Source: Tessaracoccus flavescens (lineage in GTDB: Bacteria; Actinomycetota; Actinomycetes; Propionibacteriales; Propionibacteriaceae). Taken from it: 15,139 bases of DNA. Each line of letters opens with the position of its first letter. Position 1 is the first letter of the stretch. The stretch covers positions 1 through 15,139 of the forward strand of contig DYZF01000085.1 of NCBI GenBank assembly GCA_020741375.1. Reading direction: 5' to 3'. A program made the position numbers and the translations under genes. Shown one piece after another: positions 6,539-13,823 of this stretch. The notes beneath the pieces are model-generated. The model searched no databases, was not told the DNA's origin, and was given only the letters and a program-made list of their open reading frames with translations.

Positions 6539-7327
6539 ATGGCGCAATCCAAGGACCTCACCGACGACGTTCGCTTGGCCCACCTCATGGCCGACGACGC
6601 GGATTCTTTGTCCATGAGCCGCTTCAAGGCGCTCGATCTCAGCTTCTCGTCGAAGCCGGACAACACCCCCGTCACGGAGGCCGACACGGCCGTCGAGCAG
6701 TCGATCCGGCGGACGCTGGCCCGCACGCGCCCGCGTGACGCCATCAAGGGTGAGGAGTTCGACGACACGGGCGAGGCCCCTCGCCGCTGGATCATCGACC
6801 CGATCGACGGCACCAAGAACTACCTGCGCGGCGTGCCGGTGTGGGCGACACTGATCGCTCTCGAGGTGGAGGGCCGCATCGTCGCCTCCGTGGTGTCCGC
6901 CCCGGCCCTGCAGCGCCGCTGGTGGGCCTCCGAGGGCGGCGGCGCGTTCACCGGCCGCTCCATCCTCAACGCCTCTGAGATGCGCGTGAGCAAGGTGGAG
7001 TCCATCAAGGACGCTTCCCTGTCCTACTCGGACATCGCTGAATGGGTGGACGCGGGCAACGGACAGGGCTTCATCAACCTGATGCGCGACTGCTGGCGAA
7101 CCCGTGCGTACGGGGATTTCTGGAGCTACATGCTGGTGGCCGAGGGCGCCGTCGACATCGCGTGCGAGCCGGACCTGGCGCTGTGGGACATGGCAGCGCT
7201 CGACATCATCGTGCGCGAGGCCGGTGGCCAGTTCACCAACATCCAGGGCGTCGACGGTGTGAAGGGCCCGGGGGCCCTCGCCACCAACGGCCTCCTCCAC
7301 GAGGCCGCGCTGAACTACCTGCGCTAG
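6539..7327 (+). CDS. hisN: Histidinol-phosphatase HisN (inositol monophosphatase family)
   Basis: 262-aa Mg2+-dependent phosphatase removing phosphate from L-histidinol phosphate, the penultimate step of histidine synthesis in actinobacteria. Metal-binding motifs are GEEF (71-74, Glu72), DPIDGTKN (87-94, Asp87 and Asp90) and LWDMAALD (215-222, Asp217). Blocks such as VPVWATLIALE, SAPALQRRWWA and RAYGDFWSYMLVAEGAVDIA match, from memory, mycobacterial HisN (Rv3137) rather than generic SuhB or CysQ. The ATG lacks an SD and has a TANNNT hexamer 6 nt upstream. The stop codon is one base from the serA stop on the other strand. Activity on another sugar or inositol phosphate remains possible. Confidence 0.9.
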   Translation: MAQSKDLTDDVRLAHLMADDADSLSMSRFKALDLSFSSKPDNTPVTEADTAVEQSIRRTLARTRPRDAIKGEEFDDTGEAPRRWIIDPIDGTKNYLRGVPVWATLIALEVEGRIVASVVSAPALQRRWWASEGGGAFTGRSILNASEMRVSKVESIKDASLSYSDIAEWVDAGNGQGFINLMRDCWRTRAYGDFWSYMLVAEGAVDIACEPDLALWDMAALDIIVREAGGQFTNIQGVDGVKGPGALATNGLLHEAALNYLR

Positions 7328-7328
7328 G

Positions 7329-8519
7329 TCAGATCACCCGAACCCGTAGCGTCTCGTCGAGCTCCTGCAGCTCGGCGAGCAGGTTCTCGTACCCGTCGCC
7401 CTGCACGTCGGTGACGGCGTAGCCGATCTGTCCCTTCGTGGCCAGCGTCTGCGAGCCGATGTTGATGTCGTGCTTGGCCAGCAGCGAGTTGAGCCGGGCC
7501 ATGACGCCGGGCACGTTGTGGTGCAGGTGCACGATGCGCTCGCGCTCCGTCGGCGCAGCGGCCACCTCCGGGAGGTTGACGCACATCGAGGTGGAGCCGT
7601 GCAGCTCGTAGTCGATCATCTTGCCCGCAACGTAACGGCCGATGTCCACCTGAGCCTCCTGCGTCGAGCCGCCCACGTGCGGCGTCAGGATGACGTTGGG
7701 CACGTTCTGCAGCTTCGACACGAACGGCTCATCCTTGGCCTTCGGCTCTGAGGGGAACACGTCGATGGCGGCGCCGGCGATGTGGCCGCTGACGAGGTTG
7801 TCGTGCAACGCATCGAGGTCGACGACGGGACCGCGGCACAGGTTGAGGAACAGGGAGCGCGGCCGCATCTTCGCGAACTCCGCCGCACCGAACAGGCCCT
7901 TGTTCTGGGGGCGACCGTCCACGTGCAGCGACACTGTCTCTGCCTCGGCCAGCAGCTCGTCGAGGGTGTCGACGCGGCGGGCGTTGCCGAGCGCCAGACG
8001 GTCCACGATGTCGTAGAACATCACGCGCATGCCCAGCGATTCAGCGACCACCGACAGCTGCGACCCGATGTTGCCGTAGCCGATGATGCCGAGCGTGCGG
8101 CCGCGGATCTCGTGGGAACCGACGGCGGACTTGTCCCAGATCCCGGCGTGCATGTCGCGGTTGCGGTCGGTCAGCCGTCGGGCCATCGCGATGATCTCGC
8201 CGATCGCCAGTTCGACGACGGAACGCGTGTTGGAGTACGGAGCATTGAACACGGCGACGCCACGCTCAGCGGCCGTGCCGAGATCGATCTGGTTGGTTCC
8301 GATGCAGAACGCACCGATGGCGCGCAGCGACGGCGCCGCCTCGAGCACGCGGCTGGTCACGTAGGTGCGGGAGCGAATGCCCAAGTACTCCACGCCGTCG
8401 AGAGCGGCGATCAGATGGTCCTCCGCCAGCGCGCCTGCGCGAGAATCGACGTCCCAACCCTTAGCCAGGAGCGCCTTCTCGGCGTCGGCGTGGATGTTCT
8501 CAAGTAGCAGTGCCTTCAC
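7329..8519 (-). CDS. serA: D-3-phosphoglycerate dehydrogenase, ACT-domain type
   Basis: 396-aa NAD-dependent enzyme oxidising 3-phosphoglycerate in the first step of serine synthesis. It has an N-terminal substrate-domain half (1-100), a Rossmann motif GYGNIG (147-152) and the 2-hydroxyacid dehydrogenase triad R229 (NLCRGPVVD), E258 (DVFPSEP) and H281 (TPHVGGST). A C-terminal ACT domain (about 328-396, HHNVPGVMARLNSLLAKHDI) probably binds serine for feedback inhibition. This is the short E. coli-like architecture, lacking the extra intervening domain of the ~530-aa enzyme known from mycobacteria. The start is GTG; TAGACT (8533-8528) lies 8 nt upstream, so the leader is at most a base or two. 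The 72-nt gap to the ABC operon has only a 5-bp hairpin and no convincing terminator. Confidence 0.94.
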   Translation of the reverse strand: MKALLLENIHADAEKALLAKGWDVDSRAGALAEDHLIAALDGVEYLGIRSRTYVTSRVLEAAPSLRAIGAFCIGTNQIDLGTAAERGVAVFNAPYSNTRSVVELAIGEIIAMARRLTDRNRDMHAGIWDKSAVGSHEIRGRTLGIIGYGNIGSQLSVVAESLGMRVMFYDIVDRLALGNARRVDTLDELLAEAETVSLHVDGRPQNKGLFGAAEFAKMRPRSLFLNLCRGPVVDLDALHDNLVSGHIAGAAIDVFPSEPKAKDEPFVSKLQNVPNVILTPHVGGSTQEAQVDIGRYVAGKMIDYELHGSTSMCVNLPEVAAAPTERERIVHLHHNVPGVMARLNSLLAKHDINIGSQTLATKGQIGYAVTDVQGDGYENLLAELQELDETLRVRVI

Positions 8520-8527
8520 AACGCGTC

Positions 8528-8533
8528 AGTCTA
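8528..8533 (-). promoter_or_regulatory. candidate -10 of serA
   Basis: On the minus strand TAGACT is followed by 8 nt and the serA GTG. A start 6-7 nt after the hexamer would leave a one- or two-base leader. No -35 at good spacing was found. Readthrough from the ABC transporter operon is also possible. Confidence 0.4.
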
Positions 8534-8591
8534 GGCGCGTCCGGCCCCGGCAACCCAACGGGTTCCACGCATGTTCACCGCCGGCGAAGGT

Positions 8592-9365
8592 TCACAGCGA
8601 CAATGCCGACTCGACCAGAGCTTGGGTGTAGGCGTGCTGGGGGTTCTTCAGCACGTCCTCGGCCGGGCCCTCCTCCACCACGTGGCCGGCCTGAATCACG
8701 AGCACGCGTTCACACAGGTGCCGGACCACGGCCAAGTCATGTGAGACGAGAACGAGCGCCAACTCACGCTCCACCGCCTCGTCGGCCAGCAGGTTGAGCA
8801 CCTGGGCCCGTACGGACACGTCGAGGGCGGAGACGGGCTCGTCGGCCACGAGCAGCGCGGGATCCGAGATGAGCGCGCGGGCGATGGCAACGCGTTGGCG
8901 TTGGCCGCCTGAGAGCTGGTGCGGGAAGCGGTCCAGCATTTCGGGCTGCAATCCCACTCCCACGAGGGCCTCCCGCAGCACCTCGACGGTGGCGTCCGGG
9001 ACGTCGCCACGGTTGCGCAGGGCGGGCGACCTGAGGGGCTCCGAGACGATGTCGCGAAGGGTCATCCGGGGGTTGAGGGACGAGTTCGGGTCTTGGAAGA
9101 CCATCGACGCTGCCGCCCGCAGCCAGCCACGCTTCTTCTCCGGCAGGCCGACGATGGAGCGGCCCTGGAACAGGACGTCGCCGGTGCTGGGCGCGACCAA
9201 CCCCAGCATGAGCCGGGCCATCGTCGTCTTTCCGGATCCGGAGCCGCCGACGATGCCGACGCGTTCGCCCGGTTCGATGACCACGTTGGCCCGGTGCAGT
9301 GCGGTGAACTCCTTGCCCGAGCGCCGGTAGGTGACCGACGCGTCGCGCAGTTCGACGAGGCTCAT
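8592..9365 (-). CDS. Oligopeptide/nickel-type ABC transporter ATP-binding protein (DppF/OppF-like)
   Basis: 257-aa nucleotide-binding subunit, last gene of the importer operon. It has Walker A GGSGSGKT (40-47), Q-loop VFQDP (89-93), signature LSGGQ (151-155), Walker B LLVADEP (171-177) and H-loop VSHD (207-210). The core is complete, but the C-terminus ends at NPQHAYTQALVESALSL, so the extended oligopeptide-type tail of many DppF/OppF proteins is short. The start ATG overlaps the stop of the preceding ATPase gene by ATGA; the longer open frame upstream is a shadow of that gene. It would pair with the other ATPase to energise transport at the inner face of the membrane. The substrate cannot be read from the sequence. 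Confidence 0.92.
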   Translation of the reverse strand: MSLVELRDASVTYRRSGKEFTALHRANVVIEPGERVGIVGGSGSGKTTMARLMLGLVAPSTGDVLFQGRSIVGLPEKKRGWLRAAASMVFQDPNSSLNPRMTLRDIVSEPLRSPALRNRGDVPDATVEVLREALVGVGLQPEMLDRFPHQLSGGQRQRVAIARALISDPALLVADEPVSALDVSVRAQVLNLLADEAVERELALVLVSHDLAVVRHLCERVLVIQAGHVVEEGPAEDVLKNPQHAYTQALVESALSL

Positions 9366-10186
9366 GCGTCCACCCCTGGGTAGTAGTCGGCGACGCTCGG
9401 CAGTCTGGTGCCGGGCGGGACGCTGTCGATGCGCGCTGACGCGATGAGGCCCTGCGTGTACGGGTGTTGCGGGTTGGCGATGATGTCGTCGATGGGCCCC
9501 TGCTCGACGATCTCTCCCCCGAGCATGACCGCCACCCGAGGGCACACCTCGCGGACGACCGCCAGGTCGTGGGAGACGAAGATGGCCGCGCGGTCGGCCA
9601 GCTCTTCCGCGAGCAGGGCCAGAATCTGGCGCTGCACGAGCACGTCGAGTGCGGTCGTGGGCTCGTCGCAGAGCACGAGGCCCGGTTCGTTGGCCAAGGC
9701 CATCGCGATCAGCGCGCGCTGCCGCTGCCCACCGGACAGCTCATGCGGGTAGGAATCCGCGATCCGCTCCGGGTCCGACAGCCCCACCCTGCCGAGCCAC
9801 GTCATAACGTCGTCGCGGATGCCGCCGCGGCGCTCACCGTGGTGCAGCGCCACAACTTCGCCCACTTGTCGGCCCACCTTCATGGTGGGGTCCAGTGCAG
9901 TCATCGGTTCTTGGAAGATCATTGAGATCTCGTCGCCGCGAAGCTTCTGCAACTCCCGCTCGGACAGGCCGATGAGTTCGCGACCGTCGAGCTGGATCGA
10001 TCCGGTCACGGTCGCGGTCTCGGGTAGTAGGCCGAGGATGGCGAGGGCGGTCACCGACTTCCCGGAGCCCGACTGGCCGATGATGCCGAGGCGGTCGCGC
10101 TCCCCCACCTCGAAGGAGATCGAGTTGACCGCGGGCGGTCGGTTGCCGAATCTGATCGTCAGATCTGTGACGCGGAGGTAGCTCAT
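9362..10186 (-). CDS. Oligopeptide/nickel-type ABC transporter ATP-binding protein (DppD/OppD-like)
   Basis: 274-aa nucleotide-binding subunit. Walker A is GQSGSGKS (37-44), Q-loop IFQEPMTALDP (90-100), signature LSGGQRQR (150-157), Walker B LVLCDEP (170-176) and H-loop SHD (205-207). The NPQHPYTQGL segment (238-247) belongs to the oligopeptide subfamily, but its C-terminal extension is shorter than in typical ~330-aa DppD/OppD. The start ATG has GGGAG a few bases upstream and overlaps the permease stop by ATGA. The frame is open well upstream, which is a shadow of the permease gene. It works as a heterodimer with the downstream ATPase. Confidence 0.92.
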   Translation of the reverse strand: MSYLRVTDLTIRFGNRPPAVNSISFEVGERDRLGIIGQSGSGKSVTALAILGLLPETATVTGSIQLDGRELIGLSERELQKLRGDEISMIFQEPMTALDPTMKVGRQVGEVVALHHGERRGGIRDDVMTWLGRVGLSDPERIADSYPHELSGGQRQRALIAMALANEPGLVLCDEPTTALDVLVQRQILALLAEELADRAAIFVSHDLAVVREVCPRVAVMLGGEIVEQGPIDDIIANPQHPYTQGLIASARIDSVPPGTRLPSVADYYPGVDA

Positions 10187-10992
10187 CGGATCTCCCTCAA
10201 TCGGGGGTCGAGCAGGTCTCGCAGGCCATCGCCGAGCAGGTTGAAGCCCATGGTGGCGACGGCGATCGCGAGGCCCGGCCAGAGCGCCAGCAGGGGCTCG
10301 CTGAACAGCCAGTCCTGCGCCTCGCGGAGCATGCGTCCCCAGGTGGGCTGTTGGGGGCCGGAACCCAGGCCGAGGTAGGACAGGCCCGCCTCGGCAAGGA
10401 TGGCGATGCCGAAGCTCACCGAGGCCTGCACTCCTAGGACGGGAGCGATGTTGGGCAGCACGTGGCGCCACGCGATGGATAGCCGCGGGGTGCCGCTCAG
10501 CCGTGCGGCCTCGACGTACCCGAGGCTCATGACCTGCAGGGTCGCCGCTCGCGCGATCCGCACGAAGGCGGGCACCGTCGCCACTGCGATCGCGAGCATC
10601 GCCGTCCACGTGGAGCCGCCGAGGGCGGCTGCGAACAGGATGGCCAGCAGCAGCGCCGGGAAGCCGTAGAGGATGTCGGACAGACGTGCCGGGATCTCCC
10701 CCAGCCATCCGCGCACCATGCCGGCGAAGATACCGATCGGCACGCCGATGACGGCCGCGGCCGCGACGGAGACGATGCCCACCAAGAGGCAGATCTTGGC
10801 GCCGCTGATGATGCGCGACAAGATGTCGGCACCGAAGCCGTCGGTGCCCAGCAGATGCGGCCAGCCCGGCTTTGCCAGGCGGTTGTTGGTGACCGCCGTC
10901 GGATCGAAGGGCGTCCACACCAAGCCGACGGCGGCGAGGAGCACCACGATTGCGATGAGGGAGAGCCCGACGTAGAGGGTGGCGCGCTTCAT
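10183..10992 (-). CDS. Peptide/nickel-type ABC transporter permease (DppC/OppC-like)
   Basis: 269-aa inner-membrane permease with an N-terminal membrane segment (about 5-27), the family motif HLLGTDGFGADILSRIISG (about 46-64), several further hydrophobic helices, and the EAA coupling loop YVEAARLSGTPRLSIAWRHV that docks on the ATPases. Length is slightly below the usual ~290 aa because the cytoplasmic N-terminus is short. The start was placed at the ATG overlapping the stop of the preceding permease by ATGA; upstream codons in frame are not membrane-like. It forms the transmembrane channel together with the DppB-like partner. Confidence 0.92.
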   Translation of the reverse strand: MKRATLYVGLSLIAIVVLLAAVGLVWTPFDPTAVTNNRLAKPGWPHLLGTDGFGADILSRIISGAKICLLVGIVSVAAAAVIGVPIGIFAGMVRGWLGEIPARLSDILYGFPALLLAILFAAALGGSTWTAMLAIAVATVPAFVRIARAATLQVMSLGYVEAARLSGTPRLSIAWRHVLPNIAPVLGVQASVSFGIAILAEAGLSYLGLGSGPQQPTWGRMLREAQDWLFSEPLLALWPGLAIAVATMGFNLLGDGLRDLLDPRLREIR

Positions 10993-11945
10993 GCTGCGGC
11001 CCCCCGTCGAAGTCGCGGATCGATCAGTTGGTAGGCCACGTCGACGAGGAAGTTGATGAGGAGCACCGCCCACACCAGCAACAGGACGATGGCCTGCACG
11101 ACGACGAGGTCGCGTTGGGACACGGCCAGCAGCAGCGTGGATCCGAGCCCGGGCAGGGCGAAGACCTGCTCGATGATGATCGCGCCCACCAGAAGGGTCG
11201 CCAACTGGAGACCGATGACGGTCAGGAGCGAGATGGCGATGTTGCGGAGGCCGTGCCTCATCAGCGCCCCGCTGCGGGACCAGCCCAGCGATCTGGCGGT
11301 CCGGAAGTAGTCCTCATGGCTGACCTCGATGACCGAACTGCGGACGTAGCGCGAGATGACGCTGGCCTGCACCAGAGCGAGCGACGTGACGGGCAGGATC
11401 ATGTGTCTGGCCCATTGCCCGATTCCGTCCCAGTGGGAGACGTAGCCGCCGGCGGGCAACCAGCGGAGCTGGACGGCGAAGATGATCACCAGCCAGATAC
11501 CGGCCCAAAAGGCGGGGATGGCCAAGCCCACCTGAGACAGCACCGACACCACGGTGCCGTCGAGGTGGCGACGGCGCATCGCCGAGTAGGCGCCCACCGG
11601 GAGCGCGACGAGGATGGCGACGACCATGCCCAATCCCGCCAGCCAGAGGGACACCTCGAGCCGTGACGAGATGAGTGACGTCACGGACCGGCCGGAGATG
11701 TGGGACGTGCCGAAGTCGAACTGCAGCGCACCTCCGAGCCACTCCACGTAGCGCACGAGGAAGGGTTCGTTGAGGCCGAGCCGCTCACGCAGCGCCTCCA
11801 CCTCGCCAGGTGCCGCGTTGGTGCCGAGCATGACCTGTGCGATGTCCCCGGGGAGGGCATTCGTCGCTGCAAAGATCAGCAGGGACGCAAGCAACAGGCT
11901 GGCGAGGAGCCAGGCTGCCCTGGCTCCTACGCGGCGCAGCACCAT
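10989..11945 (-). CDS. Peptide/nickel-type ABC transporter permease (DppB/OppB-like)
   Basis: 318-aa inner-membrane permease. It has an N-terminal helix (AWLLASLLLASLLIFAATNA), the typical DppB periplasmic region (LGLNEPFLVRYVEWLGGALQ, then FDFGTS), further helices, and the EAA-like loop EDYFRTARSLGWSRSGALMR (about 211-230). The C-terminus LVDVAYQLIDPRLRRG is characteristic of the family. Length is normal. The start ATG lies 8 nt after the lipoprotein gene's stop, with GGAG about 12 nt upstream inside that gene, so initiation is probably coupled to upstream translation. Confidence 0.94.
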   Translation of the reverse strand: MVLRRVGARAAWLLASLLLASLLIFAATNALPGDIAQVMLGTNAAPGEVEALRERLGLNEPFLVRYVEWLGGALQFDFGTSHISGRSVTSLISSRLEVSLWLAGLGMVVAILVALPVGAYSAMRRRHLDGTVVSVLSQVGLAIPAFWAGIWLVIIFAVQLRWLPAGGYVSHWDGIGQWARHMILPVTSLALVQASVISRYVRSSVIEVSHEDYFRTARSLGWSRSGALMRHGLRNIAISLLTVIGLQLATLLVGAIIIEQVFALPGLGSTLLLAVSQRDLVVVQAIVLLLVWAVLLINFLVDVAYQLIDPRLRRGAAA

Positions 11946-11953
11946 GGTGGGGA

Positions 11954-13456
11954 TCAGCTCCTGGCGGCCACGTTCGTCAGGTCGAACGCGAGGCTGGTTG
12001 CGTTGGCCTGAACACCGGTGATCTCGTTGGTGGTGATGATCAGGTTGGGCAGGATGAACAACCAGTCGGCAGCGGCGTCGTCGGCCAGCATCTTGGCGGC
12101 TTCCTTCAGCTTCGTGATCTGGTCCTCCGCCGAACCGGAATCGGCATCGGCGATGAGCTGCTGGAAGTCCGGGTTGTCGTAACCCCAGTAGTAGTCGGGA
12201 CGCGCGAAAGTGCCGATGTCGCGAGGTTCGACGTGGCTCACGATCGTCATGTCGAAATCGTGGGCACCGTAGACCTGCTCCAGCCAGCGCGGGAAGTCGA
12301 TCTCTTCCACCTCGACGGTGACGCCCACTTCAGCGAGCTGCGCGGCGATGAACCGGGCGGCAGGCGGTCCGTAGGGAAGCGTCGGGATGTGCAGGCGCAA
12401 TGACAGTCCGGTGGCGTAGCCGGCCTCAGCCAGCAGTTCCTTCGCCTTGGCCGGGTCGTGCGGGTAGGTCTGGCTCAGATCCTCGTACCACGGATCGGTG
12501 GGAGCGACCATCGATCCGATGAGCTGGCCCTTGCCGCCCCACGCGGCGTCCACGAGCCCTTGGCGATCGATCGCGTAGTTGATGGCCTGACGCACCCGGA
12601 CGTCCTGCAGCTTCTCAACCCGGTGGTTGAAGCCGAGGACGACTTCGCCGTCGGTGGTTCCCTCATGGATGGTGAAGCGTTCGGTGTCTTCGAACTGGCT
12701 GAGCGTCTGCGGCACCGTGAGGTTGGAGATGATGTCCAACTGATCCGACAGCATCGCGGTGTTCATCGCGTTCGGGTCCGCGTAGTAACGGAAGGTCACA
12801 TCACCGAAGCGTGTGGCCGTGCCCCAGTAGTCGGGGTTGCCCTTGAGCGTGAGCGTGTTGCCCTGATCCCAGGCGTCGAACGTGAAGGGGCCTGAGCCGG
12901 CCGGCGTGGTGTCGAGCGTGGCGGTGGATGCCGGATCCACGACGATTCCGGCGGGTCCGGTCATGTTGTACATCCACATGTTCGACGGCTGCTTCAAGGT
13001 GACGACGACGGTGTCGTCGTCCGGAGCCTCGATGGTGGACACCGGAGCCCACTGTTCCTTGATGGTGCCGGTGGCCGAATCCGAGCGGGACCGCTCGAAG
13101 CTGGCAACCACGTCGGCCGCCTTCATGTCGGCGCCGCTGGCGAACTTGGCGGCGCTGTCCAGCTTGAAGGTGTAGACGAGCCGGTCTTCGGAGACATTCC
13201 ACTCGGCGGCCAGCAACGGACGGAACGTGCCCTCCCCGTCGAGCTTCACGAGGGTCTCGTACACGTTGTACAGGAGGACGAAGGGCGTGCCCGCACCGGA
13301 CACAGTGGTCATGTCGAGACCGTCGGGCTCGAGCGTGGCCCCGATGGTGAGGGAACGAGCCTCGCTTTCCTCAGCTTCTGGGCGGGTGCACGCGGTCAGG
13401 AGGACCGAGGCGATGAGGGCAAGCACGATGCCAACCGACACACGGCGTGGACGCAT
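11954..13456 (-). CDS. Extracellular solute-binding lipoprotein, family 5 (DppA/OppA-like)
   Basis: 500-aa binding protein, first gene of the importer operon. A lipoprotein signal peptide is clear: RPRR, hydrophobic core VGIVLALIASVLL, then lipobox LTAC with Cys23 as the anchored residue. The mature part has SBP-family-5 landmarks: LTIGATLEPDGLDM near the N-terminus, VRQAINYAIDRQGLVDAAWG, and a C-terminal domain with repeated aromatic and acidic surface patches. The family delivers peptides, nickel chelates, glutathione or sugars to DppBC-type permeases; the specific ligand cannot be deduced. An SD-like GAAGGG lies about 12 nt before the ATG, inside overlapping palindromes. Confidence 0.94.
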   Translation of the reverse strand: MRPRRVSVGIVLALIASVLLTACTRPEAEESEARSLTIGATLEPDGLDMTTVSGAGTPFVLLYNVYETLVKLDGEGTFRPLLAAEWNVSEDRLVYTFKLDSAAKFASGADMKAADVVASFERSRSDSATGTIKEQWAPVSTIEAPDDDTVVVTLKQPSNMWMYNMTGPAGIVVDPASTATLDTTPAGSGPFTFDAWDQGNTLTLKGNPDYWGTATRFGDVTFRYYADPNAMNTAMLSDQLDIISNLTVPQTLSQFEDTERFTIHEGTTDGEVVLGFNHRVEKLQDVRVRQAINYAIDRQGLVDAAWGGKGQLIGSMVAPTDPWYEDLSQTYPHDPAKAKELLAEAGYATGLSLRLHIPTLPYGPPAARFIAAQLAEVGVTVEVEEIDFPRWLEQVYGAHDFDMTIVSHVEPRDIGTFARPDYYWGYDNPDFQQLIADADSGSAEDQITKLKEAAKMLADDAAADWLFILPNLIITTNEITGVQANATSLAFDLTNVAARS

Positions 13457-13462
13457 ATTTCT

Positions 13463-13479
13463 AGGGATCCCTTCAAGGG
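13463..13479. repeat. overlapping palindromes across the dppA-like gene's SD
   Basis: Plus-strand AGGGATCCCTTCAAGGG contains two overlapping perfect inverted repeats: AGGGATCCCT (13463-13472) and CCCTTCAAGGG (13469-13479). On the mRNA (minus) strand the shared CCC/GGG block includes the SD-like GAAGGG (13474-13469). It could be an operator half-site arrangement or alternative small hairpins; it could also be chance. Confidence 0.4.
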
Positions 13480-13497
13480 CTTCTGAATGGCGTTCTC

Positions 13498-13503
13498 AGT
13501 GTA
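13498..13503 (-). promoter_or_regulatory. candidate -10 of the ABC importer operon
   Basis: TACACT on the minus strand, 41 nt before the ATG of the binding-protein gene, would give a leader of about 35 nt spanning the palindromic SD region. The -35 is poor (CACAAG at 18 nt spacing). The rest of the 13504-13604 stretch shows no other convincing element. Confidence 0.4.
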
Positions 13504-13604
13504 ACCGGACGACGCTCGTGCCTTGTGCCGCTTCGCTCTGGGCTGATGCCAATCTGTGACGTAACAGCACCCGCCAGGTGAGGCATAAGGTGAGTTCTTG
13601 GAGA

Positions 13605-13649
13605 AAAACAAGTGGCCCTGACTAGCTGAATACCTAGTCAGGGCCACTT
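13605..13649 (-). terminator. Rho-independent terminator of tRNA-fMet
   Basis: Perfect 16-bp inverted repeat (arms 13610-13625 and 13634-13649; AAGTGGCCCTGACTAG on each strand) with an 8-nt loop. In the minus direction it is followed by GTTTTTCTCC. It begins 4 nt after the tRNA 3' end and separates the tRNA from the ABC importer operon. Confidence 0.9.
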
Positions 13650-13653
13650 TTCG

Positions 13654-13727
13654 TAGCGGGGACAGGATTTGAACCTGTGACCTCTGGGTTATGAGCCCAG
13701 CGAGCTACCGAGCTGCTCCACCCCGCG
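13654..13727 (-). tRNA. Initiator tRNA-fMet (CAT anticodon)
   Basis: A 74-nt tRNA with a complete cloverleaf: acceptor CGCGGGG/CCCCGCT, D-stem GAGC/GCTC, anticodon stem CTGGG/CCCAG around loop CTCATAA, and T-arm ACAGG/CCTGT with loop TTCAAAT. Initiator marks are present: an unpaired 1:72 position (C against U), three consecutive G:C pairs at the base of the anticodon stem (GGG/CCC), and the A11:U24 pair in the D-stem. CCA is not encoded. The anticodon is at plus-strand 13691-13693. It stands alone with its own promoter and terminator. Confidence 0.97.
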
Positions 13728-13738
13728 TCGCTCGGATA

Positions 13739-13767
13739 ACTATACGGACCTTTGGCGGGAAACCCAA
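13739..13767 (-). promoter_or_regulatory. Promoter of tRNA-fMet (TTGGGT-N17-TATAGT)
   Basis: Minus-strand TTGGGT (13767-13762), 17-nt spacer, then TATAGT (13744-13739), ending 11 nt before the first tRNA base. This is the best sigma-70-type promoter in the window, as expected for a stable RNA gene. Confidence 0.75.
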
Positions 13768-13811
13768 ATCGTCGGTTCTGCGAACTCGCCGCACGGGCTC
13801 CGGGAGGTCGC

Positions 13812-13817
13812 TAGTCT
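13812..13817 (+). promoter_or_regulatory. -10 hexamer of the serine hydrolase gene, predicted leaderless
   Basis: TAGTCT is followed by 6 nt (GCGCGG) and the ATG at 13824. GGGAGG (13802-13807) is 16 nt from the ATG, too far to act as its SD, and would not be in the transcript if the start site lies at the ATG. Confidence 0.5.
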
Positions 13818-13823
13818 GCGCGG

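Noticed and set aside
6506..7300. 264-codon open frame opposite hisN
   Set aside because: Antisense shadow of a clear HisN; low-complexity His/Arg/Val composition and no start signals.
8549..8566. Small hairpin AACCC-GTT-GGGTT between the importer operon and serA
   Set aside because: Only a 5-bp stem with no U-tract; not enough for a terminator call.
13654..13727. tRNA gene as a possible integration (att) site
   Set aside because: No repeat of the tRNA 3' end and no integrase in the window; the flanks look like ordinary core genome.
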